From assembly GCA_026002855.1 (NCBI GenBank), contig BPGD01000001.1, positions 2,798,001-2,862,000 on the forward strand: 64,000 bases of DNA. The letters run 5' to 3'. Origin of the DNA: Bryobacteraceae bacterium (GTDB lineage Bacteria > Acidobacteriota > Terriglobia > Bryobacterales > Bryobacteraceae). The position numbers and the translations under genes were made by a program. Positions 28,929 to 40,344 of this stretch are shown here, piece after piece (position 1 is the stretch's first letter; each line of letters opens with the position of its first letter). Under the pieces are notes generated by a model. That model did not search any database. It saw only the letters and a program-made list of their open reading frames with translations, and was not told the DNA's origin.

Positions 28929-30040
28929 GGCAACGTCTGGACTTCCAACGAAAGCACTGGAGGCAAATGACTGGCGATCTCCGTCCAGTGGGCGCCTTCA
29001 TCCGCAGAGGCGTAGATCTGCCCGCCGGTGGTTCCGAAGTAAATGCCGCAGGGATCCAGCGTGTCCACTGACATCGCCTCACGAAGAACGTTCACGTAGC
29101 AGTCGCGCTGCGGCAGCCCGTCGGAGAGAGGTTCCCATTCATTGCCGCCGGTGCGGCTTCTCCAGACGCGGAGCCGGCCGCCGGGCGGATAGTGTTCCGA
29201 GTCGCTCTGGATGGGGACAACGTACACGGTGTCGGGCTGGTGAGCGTGGATGGCAATCACGAATCCAAAATCCGACGGCAGGTTTCCGCTCACCTCGTAC
29301 CAGGCATCGCCCGCATTGTCGCTGCGCATCACGTCCCAATGCTTCTGCATGAACAGGACATTCGGGCGCGCCGGGTGCTGCGCGATGCGGTGGACGCAGT
29401 GGCCCGTTTCCGCTTCCGGGTCAGGAATGTATTCGGAGCGCAGCCCGCGGTTGATGGCCTTCCAGGAGGTGAAGCCATCATCGCTGCGGAATGCGCCTGC
29501 GGCAGAGATGGCGACGAAAGCTCGATTCTCGTTCAACGGGTCCAGCAGAATTGTGTGCAGGCAGAGGCCGCCGGCGCCCGGCGTCCAGCTCGGCCCCGAC
29601 CCGTGATGACGCAGCCCGGGCAGCTCTGCCCACGTTCTGCCGCCGTCGGTGGAGCGGAACAGGGCCGCGTCCTCCACGCCGGCGTAGACCGTGTCCGGCT
29701 CCGTCAGCGAAGGCTCAATATGCCAGACGCGCTTGAACTCCCACGGCCGTTGCGAGCCATCATAGAACTGGTGTGTGCCGGCCTCGCCCTCGTAAACGAA
29801 ATCCTTGCCCACGCATTCCCATGTTTGGCCGCCGTCATCGGACCGCTGCACCACCTGCCCGAACCAACTGCTTGTCTGAGACGCGTAAATACGATTGGGA
29901 TCGGCGGGCGAACCCTTCATGTGATAGATCTCCCAGCCGCCGAAAAACGGTCCGCGAATCTGCCACTGGCGCCGCGCGCCATCGGATGTCAGAATGAACG
30001 CTCCTTTGCGCGTTCCCACAAGCACTCGGACACGGCTCAT
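28925..30040 (-). CDS. BNR/sialidase-type beta-propeller protein (VPS10/exo-sialidase-like fold)
   Basis: The 371-residue protein contains repeated Asp-box motifs (SxDxGxTW): [56 protein letters not shown] and [13 protein letters not shown], which give a six- or seven-bladed propeller. No signal peptide is present, so it is predicted cytoplasmic. Catalytic residues of true sialidases are not evident. ATG 30038-30040 has GGAGG 7 bases upstream; an upstream TTG/GTG start would add unlike sequence. The MoaD-like gene overlaps its end by ATGA, suggesting that the two proteins act together. The biochemical role is unknown. Confidence 0.85.
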   Translation of the reverse strand: MSRVRVLVGTRKGAFILTSDGARRQWQIRGPFFGGWEIYHMKGSPADPNRIYASQTSSWFGQVVQRSDDGGQTWECVGKDFVYEGEAGTHQFYDGSQRPWEFKRVWHIEPSLTEPDTVYAGVEDAALFRSTDGGRTWAELPGLRHHGSGPSWTPGAGGLCLHTILLDPLNENRAFVAISAAGAFRSDDGFTSWKAINRGLRSEYIPDPEAETGHCVHRIAQHPARPNVLFMQKHWDVMRSDNAGDAWYEVSGNLPSDFGFVIAIHAHQPDTVYVVPIQSDSEHYPPGGRLRVWRSRTGGNEWEPLSDGLPQRDCYVNVLREAMSVDTLDPCGIYFGTTGGQIYASADEGAHWTEIASHLPPVLSLEVQTLP

Positions 30041-30529
30041 CGAAAACCTCCCCTCTGGCCGGGCCGGAAGGCGCGGCGGATTCCTCTGGTTTACCACAGC
30101 GGGAGTCATTTGAGAATTTCCGTTTGCGGCCCGAGGAGCCGGCGCTCACGGTTCCGTGCGGCGACTTTGCAAATGGCGCGCGGCCGGTTTCTGCGATCCC
30201 CGCGCCACAGCCCAGGCACACCCGGACGGGTGGTTCCTCCAGCCGGAGGAAAACAGGGCCGTGATTTCTCACTCCCGCTCGCATGCATGGCCACTTGGTC
30301 GTGCGCGCCGTAGACCGGGTAGAACGGCGGCTGGGGTGGTGGCGGAGTCAACACGAAAAACGCGCCGCCGCGGAACGGCTCCGCGGCCGCCAGCACATTT
30401 CCTTTTTAGAGTCACTGTCGTGGCGCTGAAAGTGGCCGTCCCGGAGTGGAATTCGGGAACTCGTTTCTCGGCGTTCACGCCCGGTGCGCCTCCAGGGGCT
30501 GCAACGGAGCAAACCGTTTGCGGACAGTG
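30041..30529. other. 489-base stretch without a gene, with several inverted repeats
   Basis: No open frame here looks protein-like. Three perfect hairpins are visible: TTCCTCC/GGAGGAA with a 4-base loop (30234-30251), GCCGCGG/CCGCGGC around AACGGCT (30367-30387, 7 pairs), and GACAGT/ACTGTC around GTCATG (30523-30540) covering the stop of the MFS gene. It could hold the 3' region of the MFS transcript or a structured RNA; nothing identifies a known RNA family. Confidence 0.4.
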
Positions 30530-31753
30530 TCATGACTGTCTCCTGTCGGCGGACGGGGCCCTCGCCAGAAAAACGTACACGGCGGATCCAATCCAGAGAA
30601 TCGCGGCCGAGGTCAGCACCGGCGCAAAAAATCGCCCCGTTTTTTCCACCATGAGACCGGTCAGCGCCGGGGCGAGGACGCCGCCAAGATTGGCGAAGGC
30701 GTTCTGCATTCCCGTCCACCGGCCCGCTGCGGGACCGGCCAGCGTCTGAGTGAACGCCCAGCAGTTGCTCACATAAATGCCAATGCCGGTGAAGGCGACA
30801 ATCAGGGAAATCGCCGAAACCCATGGCCAAGGGGCCACCGTGAACGGCATCGCCGCGCCCGTCACCAGCAGGCCGGCGATGAGGAATGCCCGGCGCAGGC
30901 GTGTCACGCGGACGGTACGCGCCGCGAGCCGGTCAGAATACCATCCGGCGGCCAGCGTTGCCAGAGCGGTGATCGCCAAAAGGGACGCGTTCCAGGCGCC
31001 CATGCCGAGCAGCGTAAATTTCCGCTCCCGAACCAGAATCGTGGGCAGCCACGTCAGCAGAAGGTACCAGTTGTAGTTGTGGCAGAACAGGCCGATGAAG
31101 GTGGCCCACACGGTGCGGCTGGACAGCAGCTCGCGCCAGCCGGGGCCCGCATCGGCGGGGTTTTCCGCCTCCTTCCCCGGCGAGCCGAGCCGCGCGGGCG
31201 CGTATCGCAACCAGAAGGGAAGCCAGGCCAGCGCGCCAAAACCGGTGACCAGAAAAAAGCTGCGCCAGCCGGTTTCGCTCATCATCCAGGCAGCAAAATA
31301 GAGGCCCGCGGCAGGCCCGATTTTTGTGCAGGCGTCGATGATGGAATTCGCCATTCCGCGCTGATTTTCGCCAAATGCGTGAACCAGAATTTTCGAGTAG
31401 GCGGGGAATGCCACGCTTTCTCCCGCCCCGAGGGCCAGCCGGAGAACGAGCAACGTCCCGAAGCCTTGCGCGAGGCCGATGGCGCCCGTGGCCAGCGACC
31501 AGAGCAGGAACCCCGCGGCGTAGACGTATACCACGCGGAAGCGATCCACCAGCCAGCCGGCCAACACCTGGCAGGAAGCATACGTCCAGAAGAAGGCCGA
31601 AAGCAGCAGGCCAAGCCGGGAATCCGGGAGGTTCATCTCCCGCGCCAGCAGCGGTGCAGCCGCGCCCAGGTTGCTGCGGTCCAGGTAATTGATGAGGACG
31701 GAAACCGAGAGCAATGCCAGCAGCGGCCAGGGCGATGCGGCGTGGCGGGTCAT
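30530..31753 (-). CDS. MFS transporter of the anion:cation symporter type
   Basis: The 407-residue protein has about 12 membrane helices. The first loop carries the sequence LINYLDRSNLGAAAPLL, typical of the ACS subfamily (hexuronate, tartrate, phthalate and related organic anions). The motif-A-type loop GWLVDRFRVVYVYAAG follows, and LRLALGAGESVAFPAYSKI is the conserved helix-5 segment. The uptake of a sugar acid or other carboxylate is likely; the ligand is not visible. It starts 21 bases after the stop of the metalloprotease gene and may be in the same operon. A hairpin overlaps its stop codon. Confidence 0.9.
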   Translation of the reverse strand: MTRHAASPWPLLALLSVSVLINYLDRSNLGAAAPLLAREMNLPDSRLGLLLSAFFWTYASCQVLAGWLVDRFRVVYVYAAGFLLWSLATGAIGLAQGFGTLLVLRLALGAGESVAFPAYSKILVHAFGENQRGMANSIIDACTKIGPAAGLYFAAWMMSETGWRSFFLVTGFGALAWLPFWLRYAPARLGSPGKEAENPADAGPGWRELLSSRTVWATFIGLFCHNYNWYLLLTWLPTILVRERKFTLLGMGAWNASLLAITALATLAAGWYSDRLAARTVRVTRLRRAFLIAGLLVTGAAMPFTVAPWPWVSAISLIVAFTGIGIYVSNCWAFTQTLAGPAAGRWTGMQNAFANLGGVLAPALTGLMVEKTGRFFAPVLTSAAILWIGSAVYVFLARAPSADRRQS

Positions 31754-31774
31754 CGAGGATTGCCGCGCAGTCTA

Positions 31775-32923
31775 TCAGCGAATGGCCGGTTCGGGCAACG
31801 CCGCGGGCGTGCGCAGCAGTTCGCGCACGCCTGCCTCGCCGCGTGTGGCGAACAGATGCTCGACGGCCAGCCAGGCCCATGCGTAGAAGAGGCGGATTTT
31901 TTCCGGCCTGGTTTCGTCCCACTCCGGCATCCGGTCCAGCCGCTGGGCCTCGCGGATCCATTCTGCGGGCGGACGCTCGCCGGAGAGCCGCATGGCGAGC
32001 CCCTCCTGAAGCCAGCGCTCACGCACGCCGCGGCGGGCAAGGCAGGCGTGAACGAGCTCGTGGGCGAGCGTCTGCCGCAGGTCTGGCGGACGCGTGTCGG
32101 CGCTCATCGGAACGCGCACGCGGCCGTCAAAGAGTCCGCCGTTCCATTCGCCGAGGCCAGTGGCGGCGCGGTAGGTCTCGCGCGTCTGGACAATGACCGG
32201 AACGGGCTCGGCCATGGGACATCCGATGGCGTCCTGGATCCGTCTGAGTTCGGCGTCGAGCACATCCAGCAGGGCCTCGGCGGCGCGGCCGGAAAGAGCG
32301 CGTCCTTCGTAGCGCAGGACGAAGCGCGATGCGGCCGTGCGCTCATGGCCGGCGTCAGTGGCGCGCTCAGCGCGAACCCGGGCAAGCAGTGTGGCGATCT
32401 GGGGATTCGGCCGCAGTGCCAGGGAGCGGGCCCAATACGTCTCGGCCTTGCGCGTGTCGTCAGACTGGAAGGCCGCCAGCCCGGCCAGGGCCAGCAGATC
32501 GGGTTCGTCGGGAGCACCGGGCATCAGCGCGGATTCGATGCGGCGCAGCGCTTCGGCCGGACGTCCGGATTCGAGCGCCTCCAGCACCGGCGCGAGCCAT
32601 GCTTCACGTGGCGCTTCCTCGCGAACCCGGCGGATTTCAGCCTTCAGGATCACTGGCAGGTCACTGGCGGAAGCGTCCGCACGCGCCCTTTCGTATTCTT
32701 CGACCGCAGTCAGGGCGCCCGAAAACAGATACCCCTGCAAGGCGCCCGCCGTCACATGGAAACACCGGCCGTGCTCGCCCGCGATCGAGTAGCCCAGCTT
32801 CACGGGTGTCCCCGCTTCCAGGCGGGCGATGACCTCCGAGGATGGGTCGCAGCGCGAATACAGTGGCGCGCCTCCGGCGGCGACAGCCGGCGGCGCGGCG
32901 AGGGCGACCCAGAGGACGAACAT
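31775..32923 (-). CDS. exported peptidase MA-like metalloprotease with TPR-like middle
   Basis: ATG 32921-32923 is preceded by GGAGGAAG and begins a signal-like sequence (MFVLWVALAAPPAVAAGGAP). The 382-residue product has an SH3-like N-terminal stretch (PSSEVIARLEAGTPVKLGYS), a helical TPR-like part (EPDLLALAGLAAFQSDDTRKA), and a C-terminal metalloprotease domain. The zinc motif is HELVH in LRQTLAHELVHACLARRG, followed by WLQEGLAMRLSG, the usual third-ligand region of MA-like peptidases. Substrates are unknown. The MFS gene follows after 21 bases. Confidence 0.85.
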   Translation of the reverse strand: MFVLWVALAAPPAVAAGGAPLYSRCDPSSEVIARLEAGTPVKLGYSIAGEHGRCFHVTAGALQGYLFSGALTAVEEYERARADASASDLPVILKAEIRRVREEAPREAWLAPVLEALESGRPAEALRRIESALMPGAPDEPDLLALAGLAAFQSDDTRKAETYWARSLALRPNPQIATLLARVRAERATDAGHERTAASRFVLRYEGRALSGRAAEALLDVLDAELRRIQDAIGCPMAEPVPVIVQTRETYRAATGLGEWNGGLFDGRVRVPMSADTRPPDLRQTLAHELVHACLARRGVRERWLQEGLAMRLSGERPPAEWIREAQRLDRMPEWDETRPEKIRLFYAWAWLAVEHLFATRGEAGVRELLRTPAALPEPAIR

Positions 32924-33006
32924 GGGCTTCCTCCATCTATCGTCTGATTCCCTTTGCCGCTTCAGCCGGCGCCGCCGCGGGCGCGCCGTGATACGCTTGG
33001 GTTGCC

Positions 33007-34551
33007 ATGAGGACGGGCTGCATTCGATTCCTGTTGACGGTGCTGGCCATCGCGGCTGCGGCGCAGCCGGCGCCGCGCACGCTGACGCTCGAGGCACTGC
33101 GGGACAGGATCCGCGGCGGCTGGGCCGGACAAATGATCGGCGTCAGCTTTGGCGCTCCGACCGAGTTCCGGTGGCTGGAGCGCATCATTCCGGAAGACCA
33201 GCTCCCACAGTGGCGCCCGGAGATGGTCTCCAACGCCCTGAACCAGGACGACCTCTACGTGGACATGACGCTCGCAAAGGTCCTGGACGAGAAGGGGCTG
33301 GATGCCTCCACCGAGGACTTTGCCGCCATGTTTCGGGAGTCGAGGTACGCGTTGTGGCACGCGAACCTGGCGGCGCGCCGCGCCCTGCGCCGCGGCGTGC
33401 CGGCAGGGCTGAGCGGGACGCCGCGCTACAACGTGCACGCCAATGACATTGATTTTCAGATCGAGTCCGACTTTATCGGCCTGATGACGCCCGGGCTGCC
33501 GCGGCTGGCCGCGGACATCGCCCTGCGCGCCGGGCGCGTGATGAATGCGGGTGACGGCATTCTCGGCGGGGTGTTTGTCTCCTGCATGTACGCGGCGGCC
33601 TTTTTTGAAAGCGATCCGCGCCGCGTGGTGGAGGCCGGGCTGGCCTGCCTTCCGCCCCGGAGCCCATACGCGCGGCTGATTGCCGACGTGCTGGCATGGC
33701 ACCGCCAATATCCCGATGACTGGACGAAAAACTGGGCGGAGATCGAAAGGAAATGGAACGGCCGCGAGCCCTGCCCGGCCGGTGCGCTGCGGCCTTTCAA
33801 CATTGACGCCAAAGTCAACGGTGCTTACGTCGCACTGGGCCTGCTTTACGGCGGCGGTGACATGGGGCGCACAATCCGCATCTCGACGCGAGCCGGGCAG
33901 GACTCCGACTGCAACCCTTCAACCGCCGTCGGCATTCTCGGGGTCATGCTCGGGTGGGAGAAAATTCCTGATGAATGGAAAAGAGGAATTCCTGCCCTCG
34001 CGGACAAAAAGTTCGCCTATACGGATTTCAGTTTCAATGAGATTGTAGAGAACACTTTCCAGCGGGCTTTGAAGGCGGCAGCGCGCTCGGGCGGGCAGGT
34101 GACGGACACTGCGGTGCGCGTGCCGCCGCAGACGCCCCGGCCGGTGAAAGTGGCCCTGTGGGACGACTATGGAGCGCCCGCCGAGCGGGTTCCGCACACG
34201 GACCCGCGGTGGCGGTTCACCGGGACGTGGTCGGCGGACGAACGGCTGCGATCCCGGGTCACGGAAGAGAAAGGGGCCACCGCGGAGATCGAATTTGAAG
34301 GCACGGGCTTCATCGTTGCTGGCCCATATCTGCCGGACGGTGGATTTGTCGAGGCGTATCTCGACGGAAAGCGCATTGACAATTACGACGTTTATTCGGA
34401 CGAAAAGAGCGTGAAAGGCGACGAGAGCGTCTTTCACCGGTTCGGGCTGAAGCGCGGGCGGCACACGGTGCGGCTGGTTGTGCTGGGGGTGCGGCATACG
34501 GAGTCAGCGGGCGCGCGCGTGGCCATTTCGGACCTGATTGTGTTCCGATAG
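33007..34551 (+). CDS. secreted ADP-ribosylglycohydrolase-family protein with C-terminal beta domain
   Basis: The 514-residue protein begins with a signal peptide (MRTGCIRFLLTVLAIAAAAQ). The helical ARH fold follows: LRDRIRGGWAGQMIGVSFGA at the start, NQDDLYVDMT matching the first metal motif and RAGQDSDCNPSTAVGILG the second, where Asp residues bind two Mg ions in DraG and ARH3. The final 150 residues form a separate beta-rich domain (ATAEIEFEGTGFIVAGPYLP) like those that bind carbohydrates. Export makes reversal of intracellular ADP-ribosylation unlikely, so the family fold may act as a different glycoside hydrolase here. ATG 33007 has a -10-like TACGCT 9 bases before it. Confidence 0.85.
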   Translation: MRTGCIRFLLTVLAIAAAAQPAPRTLTLEALRDRIRGGWAGQMIGVSFGAPTEFRWLERIIPEDQLPQWRPEMVSNALNQDDLYVDMTLAKVLDEKGLDASTEDFAAMFRESRYALWHANLAARRALRRGVPAGLSGTPRYNVHANDIDFQIESDFIGLMTPGLPRLAADIALRAGRVMNAGDGILGGVFVSCMYAAAFFESDPRRVVEAGLACLPPRSPYARLIADVLAWHRQYPDDWTKNWAEIERKWNGREPCPAGALRPFNIDAKVNGAYVALGLLYGGGDMGRTIRISTRAGQDSDCNPSTAVGILGVMLGWEKIPDEWKRGIPALADKKFAYTDFSFNEIVENTFQRALKAAARSGGQVTDTAVRVPPQTPRPVKVALWDDYGAPAERVPHTDPRWRFTGTWSADERLRSRVTEEKGATAEIEFEGTGFIVAGPYLPDGGFVEAYLDGKRIDNYDVYSDEKSVKGDESVFHRFGLKRGRHTVRLVVLGVRHTESAGARVAISDLIVFR

Positions 34552-34567
34552 GGGCGCGGGCAGGCCC

Positions 34568-34596
34568 TTCTCACCGCGAAACAGGAGTCCTACAAT
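34568..34596 (+). promoter_or_regulatory. promoter of hutU, positioned for a leaderless mRNA
   Basis: TTCTCA (34568-34573) and TACAAT (34591-34596) are 17 bases apart. The -10 ends 6 bases before the hutU ATG at 34603, so transcription would begin at or within one base of the start codon. Confidence 0.55.
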
Positions 34597-34602
34597 CGGG
34601 GC

Positions 34603-36259
<1,657 letters not shown>

Positions 36260-36279
<20 letters not shown>

Positions 36280-37420
36280 CCGGGCGGGCTTGGTCGGAGC
36301 CGATCTCGAGCAGGAGTACCATTCTGGAGGATTCCCAGCCTCGCGGCGCGGTCTGCAACACTGTGGCCAGACGAACAGGGGAAACGAGGAGCCGCACAAC
36401 CATCTCGGAGGACCTGGCGTTCAGTCCCGCAATCAGGAGAATAAACGGATGCCCATCTCCCGCCGGAATCCTGTAAATGGCAGCCAAACTGTTTTGCTTT
36501 ACTGCCGTATTGGATGGCCATAAATCTCCGTTGTCGGACGTAAAGCGTGGTGGAGTGTCATCCCACAGGAGGCGAATGGGGCAGCCTTTTAGCCAGGAAT
36601 GCGGCCCGCGAAAGGCCGAGCCTCCGAGAATGATTAGGGCCTTGCCGGGGATATTCTGGTCCCGCAACTGGCGGTAATCCCCGATTTCGGCCCGCACGTT
36701 ACGGCTCCGGAGATAATGAAGGATTTCGGCAGCCGCGGAGGCCTGTGACACCCTGGCAGACCTGGGCTGGGCCGGCGCAGGGACTCCGGTCGCGCCGGAT
36801 TCGGTGGCGGCGTTCCCAGGAGCAGACTCCCCCAGCGGGGCGGCAATCAGGATCTCCACGCCGTCCGGGGCGCGCATGGCAGGACCCCAGAAGCGATCCG
36901 GTGGGCCGGAGATGCCGCGATATGCTGTGAGCAGAAGCGCTCCGGCGGCCAGGATGGGAACAGCACCCGCGATCACAGGGCGCCACGCACGGCGCCGGCG
37001 GGTGGGCAGAACCGCCACGGAAGGGCCTGCCACAGGTGCGGTGCCGTCTCGTGCCTCTCGATTGTCTCCGGTGTCCCGCAGAAAGACAGGAACGTATCCT
37101 CCCACGGGAAGCTCAATGCGGAAGGGGCCCGTGATTTCCGTGGTCCTGTAATAGTCAGCCAGCCGCTTCCGCGTCTCGCGGGCGCAGACCCTGACGGAAC
37201 TGTCCCGCTCGAGATCCGCATCATGGTGTTTCCGGAAGAGCTCTACCGCGATCGTGCGTTCCTTGAGCGAGTGCGCTTCGCCCTCGAGGGCCTTCTCCAC
37301 AACGAACCTCAGAAACTCGCGGCATCGCCTCGTGGATTGGAAGAAGTCGCTTTTGAGAATGCGGCTGAGCTCTTCACGAATGGCTTGTTTCTCGTCTGCT
37401 GACAACCCTTCGTGAGCCAA
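36260..37420 (-). CDS. membrane-anchored protein with an Acidobacteria-type N-terminal DNA-binding-like domain
   Basis: The 386-residue product begins with a domain of about 110 residues ([37 protein letters not shown] in short pieces, [20 protein letters not shown], then [10 protein letters not shown]). This pattern occurs at the start of many large Acidobacteria signalling proteins and looks like a helical DNA- or protein-binding module. One membrane helix follows ([19 protein letters not shown], about 150-168), then a 210-residue part without recognisable motifs that may sense a ligand. Start TTG 37418-37420 is supported by AGGAGG nine bases before. Lying between hutU and hutI on the opposite strand, it may regulate them; this is inferred. 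Confidence 0.7.
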
Positions 37421-37638
37421 GAATCCGCGCCTCCTGCCGTCAGTGAATGGTCATAGTTTAACGAAAAAAGCAGGCACGTGCGAAGGCTGAAAGGCAGGAA
37501 TTTCTGACTCATTCCGGCAGGCAGCCAGGCTGGCAATCCCGAACCGAGAAGGATTCGTGCGGCACCGGCCGGATTTTCTCCGCGTTCATGGTATTTCTCG
37601 CCGGGGATTGGGAACGGTACGATGTGAAGAGTCCAGTG

Positions 37639-38925
37639 ATGCCGAACCGGTTGCTTGTCCGGGGAGCCCGGCAATTGTTAACTCTCCGTGGAAGCGGGAC
37701 GCCGCGCCGCGGCGCAGAGCTCGGCGACCTGTCCATCATCGAGAACGGGGCGATGCTGGTGGAGAACGGGCGAGTCACCGCCGTCGGCCCGGCCAGCCGG
37801 ATAGAGAACCTGACGGCAGCGCGCCGCGCCGAAGAGTTGCACGTCCGGGGCCGGGTTGTGATGCCCGGCTTTATCGATGGCCACACGCACCTTCTGTATG
37901 CCGCTCCGCGGCTGGACGACTTCGCCATGCGCATTTCCGGGCGGAGTTACGAGGAGATTGCCGCGGCTGGCGGCGGCATCGCGTCCACGGTGAGAAAAGT
38001 CCGGCGTGCCAGTCAGTCCACGCTGCGAGGGCAGGCGCTGCGCGAGCTGTGGCGGATGGCATCCTGTGGCACGACCACCGTGGAAGCGAAGAGCGGTTAT
38101 GCCCTGGATGCCGCCGGCGAACTGCGCTGCCTGCGGGTTCTGGCCAGCCTGGAGGGCGAGCCGCTGGAAATCGTCCCGACGTTCCTCGGTGCCCACGCCG
38201 TGCCGCCGGAGTTTGAGGGACGCCCGGACGCTTACATCGACTACCTGATTGCGGAAGTAATGCCCGCGGTGGCCGCAAGGAAGCTGGCCCGCTTCGCAGA
38301 CGTCTATTGCGACCGCAACGCCTTCAGCCTGCCGCAGGCGCGCCGCTACCTGGAGGCGGCCCGGCGCTTCGGGTTCGAACTGCGCCTCCATGCGGCGCAG
38401 TTTGCCGACATCGGCGCGGTGGCGCTGGCGGTGGAGCTGGGCGCGCGGAGCGTGGATCATCTGGAGCGGATCGACCCGGCGGTGATTCCCGTCCTCGCCC
38501 GTTCCAACACGGTGGCGACCCTGCTGCCCGGCTCGGTGCTGTTCCTGGGCGGCTCGCACTACGCCCCGGCCCGCGCGCTGATCGAAGCCGGCGCGGCCGT
38601 CGCGCTGGCCACGGACTACAATCCTGGCACGAGCCCCATGTGGAACATGCAGATGGCGGTGGCGCTGGCCTGCACGCAGCTCCGGATGACACCGGCCGAG
38701 GCGATCACCGCCGCCACCGTGAACGCGGCGCATTCGCTCGGCATCGCCGACCGGACCGGGACGCTGGAGGCAGGCAAGCAGGCGGATTTTGTCGTCATGG
38801 ACGTGACCGATTACCGCGAAATTGGCTACTATTTCGGAGCGAATCTCGCGGTCACCACCGTCAAAAATGGGCGGATCCTGAATCCGCCGGATGAGGTTGT
38901 CATCAATGGAAAAGAAGCTGGTTGA
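37639..38925 (+). CDS. hutI: imidazolonepropionase
   Basis: The 428-residue amidohydrolase opens the imidazolone ring to formiminoglutamate, the third step of histidine degradation. The metal site reads GFIDGHTHLLYAA (the two His), followed by ELRLHAAQFAD and the late ATDYNPGTSP Asp. A flanking beta-domain precedes and follows the barrel, ending KQADFVVMDVTDYREIGYYF as in the family. I chose ATG 37639 because the family begins near here (RLLVRGARQLLTL); an upstream ATG at 37588 would add 17 unlike residues. Its end overlaps the ftcD start by 20 bases. Confidence 0.95.
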   Translation: MPNRLLVRGARQLLTLRGSGTPRRGAELGDLSIIENGAMLVENGRVTAVGPASRIENLTAARRAEELHVRGRVVMPGFIDGHTHLLYAAPRLDDFAMRISGRSYEEIAAAGGGIASTVRKVRRASQSTLRGQALRELWRMASCGTTTVEAKSGYALDAAGELRCLRVLASLEGEPLEIVPTFLGAHAVPPEFEGRPDAYIDYLIAEVMPAVAARKLARFADVYCDRNAFSLPQARRYLEAARRFGFELRLHAAQFADIGAVALAVELGARSVDHLERIDPAVIPVLARSNTVATLLPGSVLFLGGSHYAPARALIEAGAAVALATDYNPGTSPMWNMQMAVALACTQLRMTPAEAITAATVNAAHSLGIADRTGTLEAGKQADFVVMDVTDYREIGYYFGANLAVTTVKNGRILNPPDEVVINGKEAG

Positions 38926-40339
38926 GTGCGTGCCCAATTTCAGCGAGGGGCGGGACGAAAGCAGGGTCCGCGCCATCGCCGCCGCGATTGCGGCCGTGCC
39001 GGGCGTGACGCTGCTGGACACGGAGATGGACGCCGATCATCACCGCAGCGTGATCACCTTCGTGGCCCCTCCGGAGGCGGCCCTCGAGGCTGCGCTCGCC
39101 GGCGCGGCCAAGGCCGTGGAGCTGATCGACCTGAACAACCACCAGGGGGCGCACCCGCGCATCGGGGCGCTCGACGTTCTCCCCTTCGTCCCGCTGGAAG
39201 GGGTGACGATGGAGGAGTGCGTGAAGCTGGCTGAACGCGCGGCGGCGGAACTATGGAAACGACTGCGGATCCCCTGCTACCTCTATGAGGCCGCAGCGAA
39301 AAGACCTGAGCGCGCGCCACTCGAAAACATCCGGCGCGGGCAGTTCGAGGCGCTTCGGGAAGAGATGGGGCGGAATCCGGAGCGCGATCCCGACGTCGGC
39401 GAGCCGGTGCTGCATCCGACGGCGGGCGCGACCGCTGTGGGAGCGCGGAAATTCCTGATCGCTTACAACATCCTGCTGCGCACGCCGGACGTGGAAGTGG
39501 CAAAGCAGATTGCCCGTGCCGTGCGGTTTTCCTCGGGCGGCTTCCGCTATGTGAAGGCGATGGGTGTCGCGCTCGCCTCCCGCGGAATGACTCAGGTGTC
39601 CATGAACCTCACCGATTTTGAATCCACGCCGGTGCACCGCGTCTTTGAGACGGTGAAGCGGGAAGCGGAGCGCTACGGCGTGGCGGTGGCTGCCAGTGAA
39701 ATTGTCGGTCTCATTCCGAAAAAAGCGGTTGAAATGACGTCAGAATACTATCTCCAGATCGAGAATTTCCAGCCGTCCGTGATTCTCGAAAACCGCCTGG
39801 CCGAAGCGATGGCCTCCCGCGGGGGCCTGAGGGAATTTCTGGACGCGCTGGCTGCGCCCACGGCGACTCCCGGTGGAGGAAGCGCTGCGGCGGCGGCCGC
39901 GGCGATGGCAGCGGCGCTTGGAGCCATGGTGGCGCGGCTGGCGAAGCTCGATGCCGGGGAATTCGAGCAGATGCGCGCGTTCTTCACCGAGGCGGTGGAC
40001 CGTGATGCGGCCGCCTTCCGCGAGGTCATGGCCGCCTACCGCCGCCCGAAGGAAGAGCGCGGCCCCCATGTCGAGCAGGCGCTGCGGCTGGCCGCTGAGG
40101 TTCCTCTCGAAGTGTTTCTCAGGGGCGGAGAGCTGAAGGCGCGCCTTGAGTTGCTGAAGCAGTCTGCGCCGCCGAAATTTGCCTCCGACGTCGCTACCGG
40201 GATTGCGCTGGCGGAAGCGGCCCGCGCCGGGGCGCGGGAGAACGTCGAAATCAACCTGCAAGACCTGCCGGATTCCGACTTCAAGGCCCGCGCGCTTGCT
40301 GCCATCTCGGGTCCGGCGCCTTCCGGGCCGCTATCATAG
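38906..40339 (+). CDS. ftcD: bifunctional glutamate formimidoyltransferase / formimidotetrahydrofolate cyclodeaminase
   Basis: The 477-residue protein joins two enzymes. Residues 1 to about 300 are the transferase, moving the formimino group of formiminoglutamate to tetrahydrofolate ([39 protein letters not shown]). From about 305 the cyclodeaminase forms methenyl-THF and ammonia ([20 protein letters not shown]). This gives glutamate plus a one-carbon unit from histidine. The ATG at 38906 lies 20 bases inside the hutI end, with GAGG nine bases upstream; an earlier ATG at 38891 is less likely. Fusion of both activities is known in vertebrates and some bacteria. lipA follows after 5 bases. Confidence 0.95.
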   Translation: MEKKLVECVPNFSEGRDESRVRAIAAAIAAVPGVTLLDTEMDADHHRSVITFVAPPEAALEAALAGAAKAVELIDLNNHQGAHPRIGALDVLPFVPLEGVTMEECVKLAERAAAELWKRLRIPCYLYEAAAKRPERAPLENIRRGQFEALREEMGRNPERDPDVGEPVLHPTAGATAVGARKFLIAYNILLRTPDVEVAKQIARAVRFSSGGFRYVKAMGVALASRGMTQVSMNLTDFESTPVHRVFETVKREAERYGVAVAASEIVGLIPKKAVEMTSEYYLQIENFQPSVILENRLAEAMASRGGLREFLDALAAPTATPGGGSAAAAAAAMAAALGAMVARLAKLDAGEFEQMRAFFTEAVDRDAAAFREVMAAYRRPKEERGPHVEQALRLAAEVPLEVFLRGGELKARLELLKQSAPPKFASDVATGIALAEAARAGARENVEINLQDLPDSDFKARALAAISGPAPSGPLS

Positions 40340-40344
40340 GAAGC

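Noticed and set aside
36477-37151. Plus-strand frames opposite the hut-region regulator
   Set aside because: Short and without motifs; the minus frame has an AGGAGG-supported start, a known domain and a membrane helix.
38371-38385. GGTTCGAA-type sequence resembling a tRNA T-loop
   Set aside because: It lies inside hutI coding sequence and no cloverleaf can be built around it.
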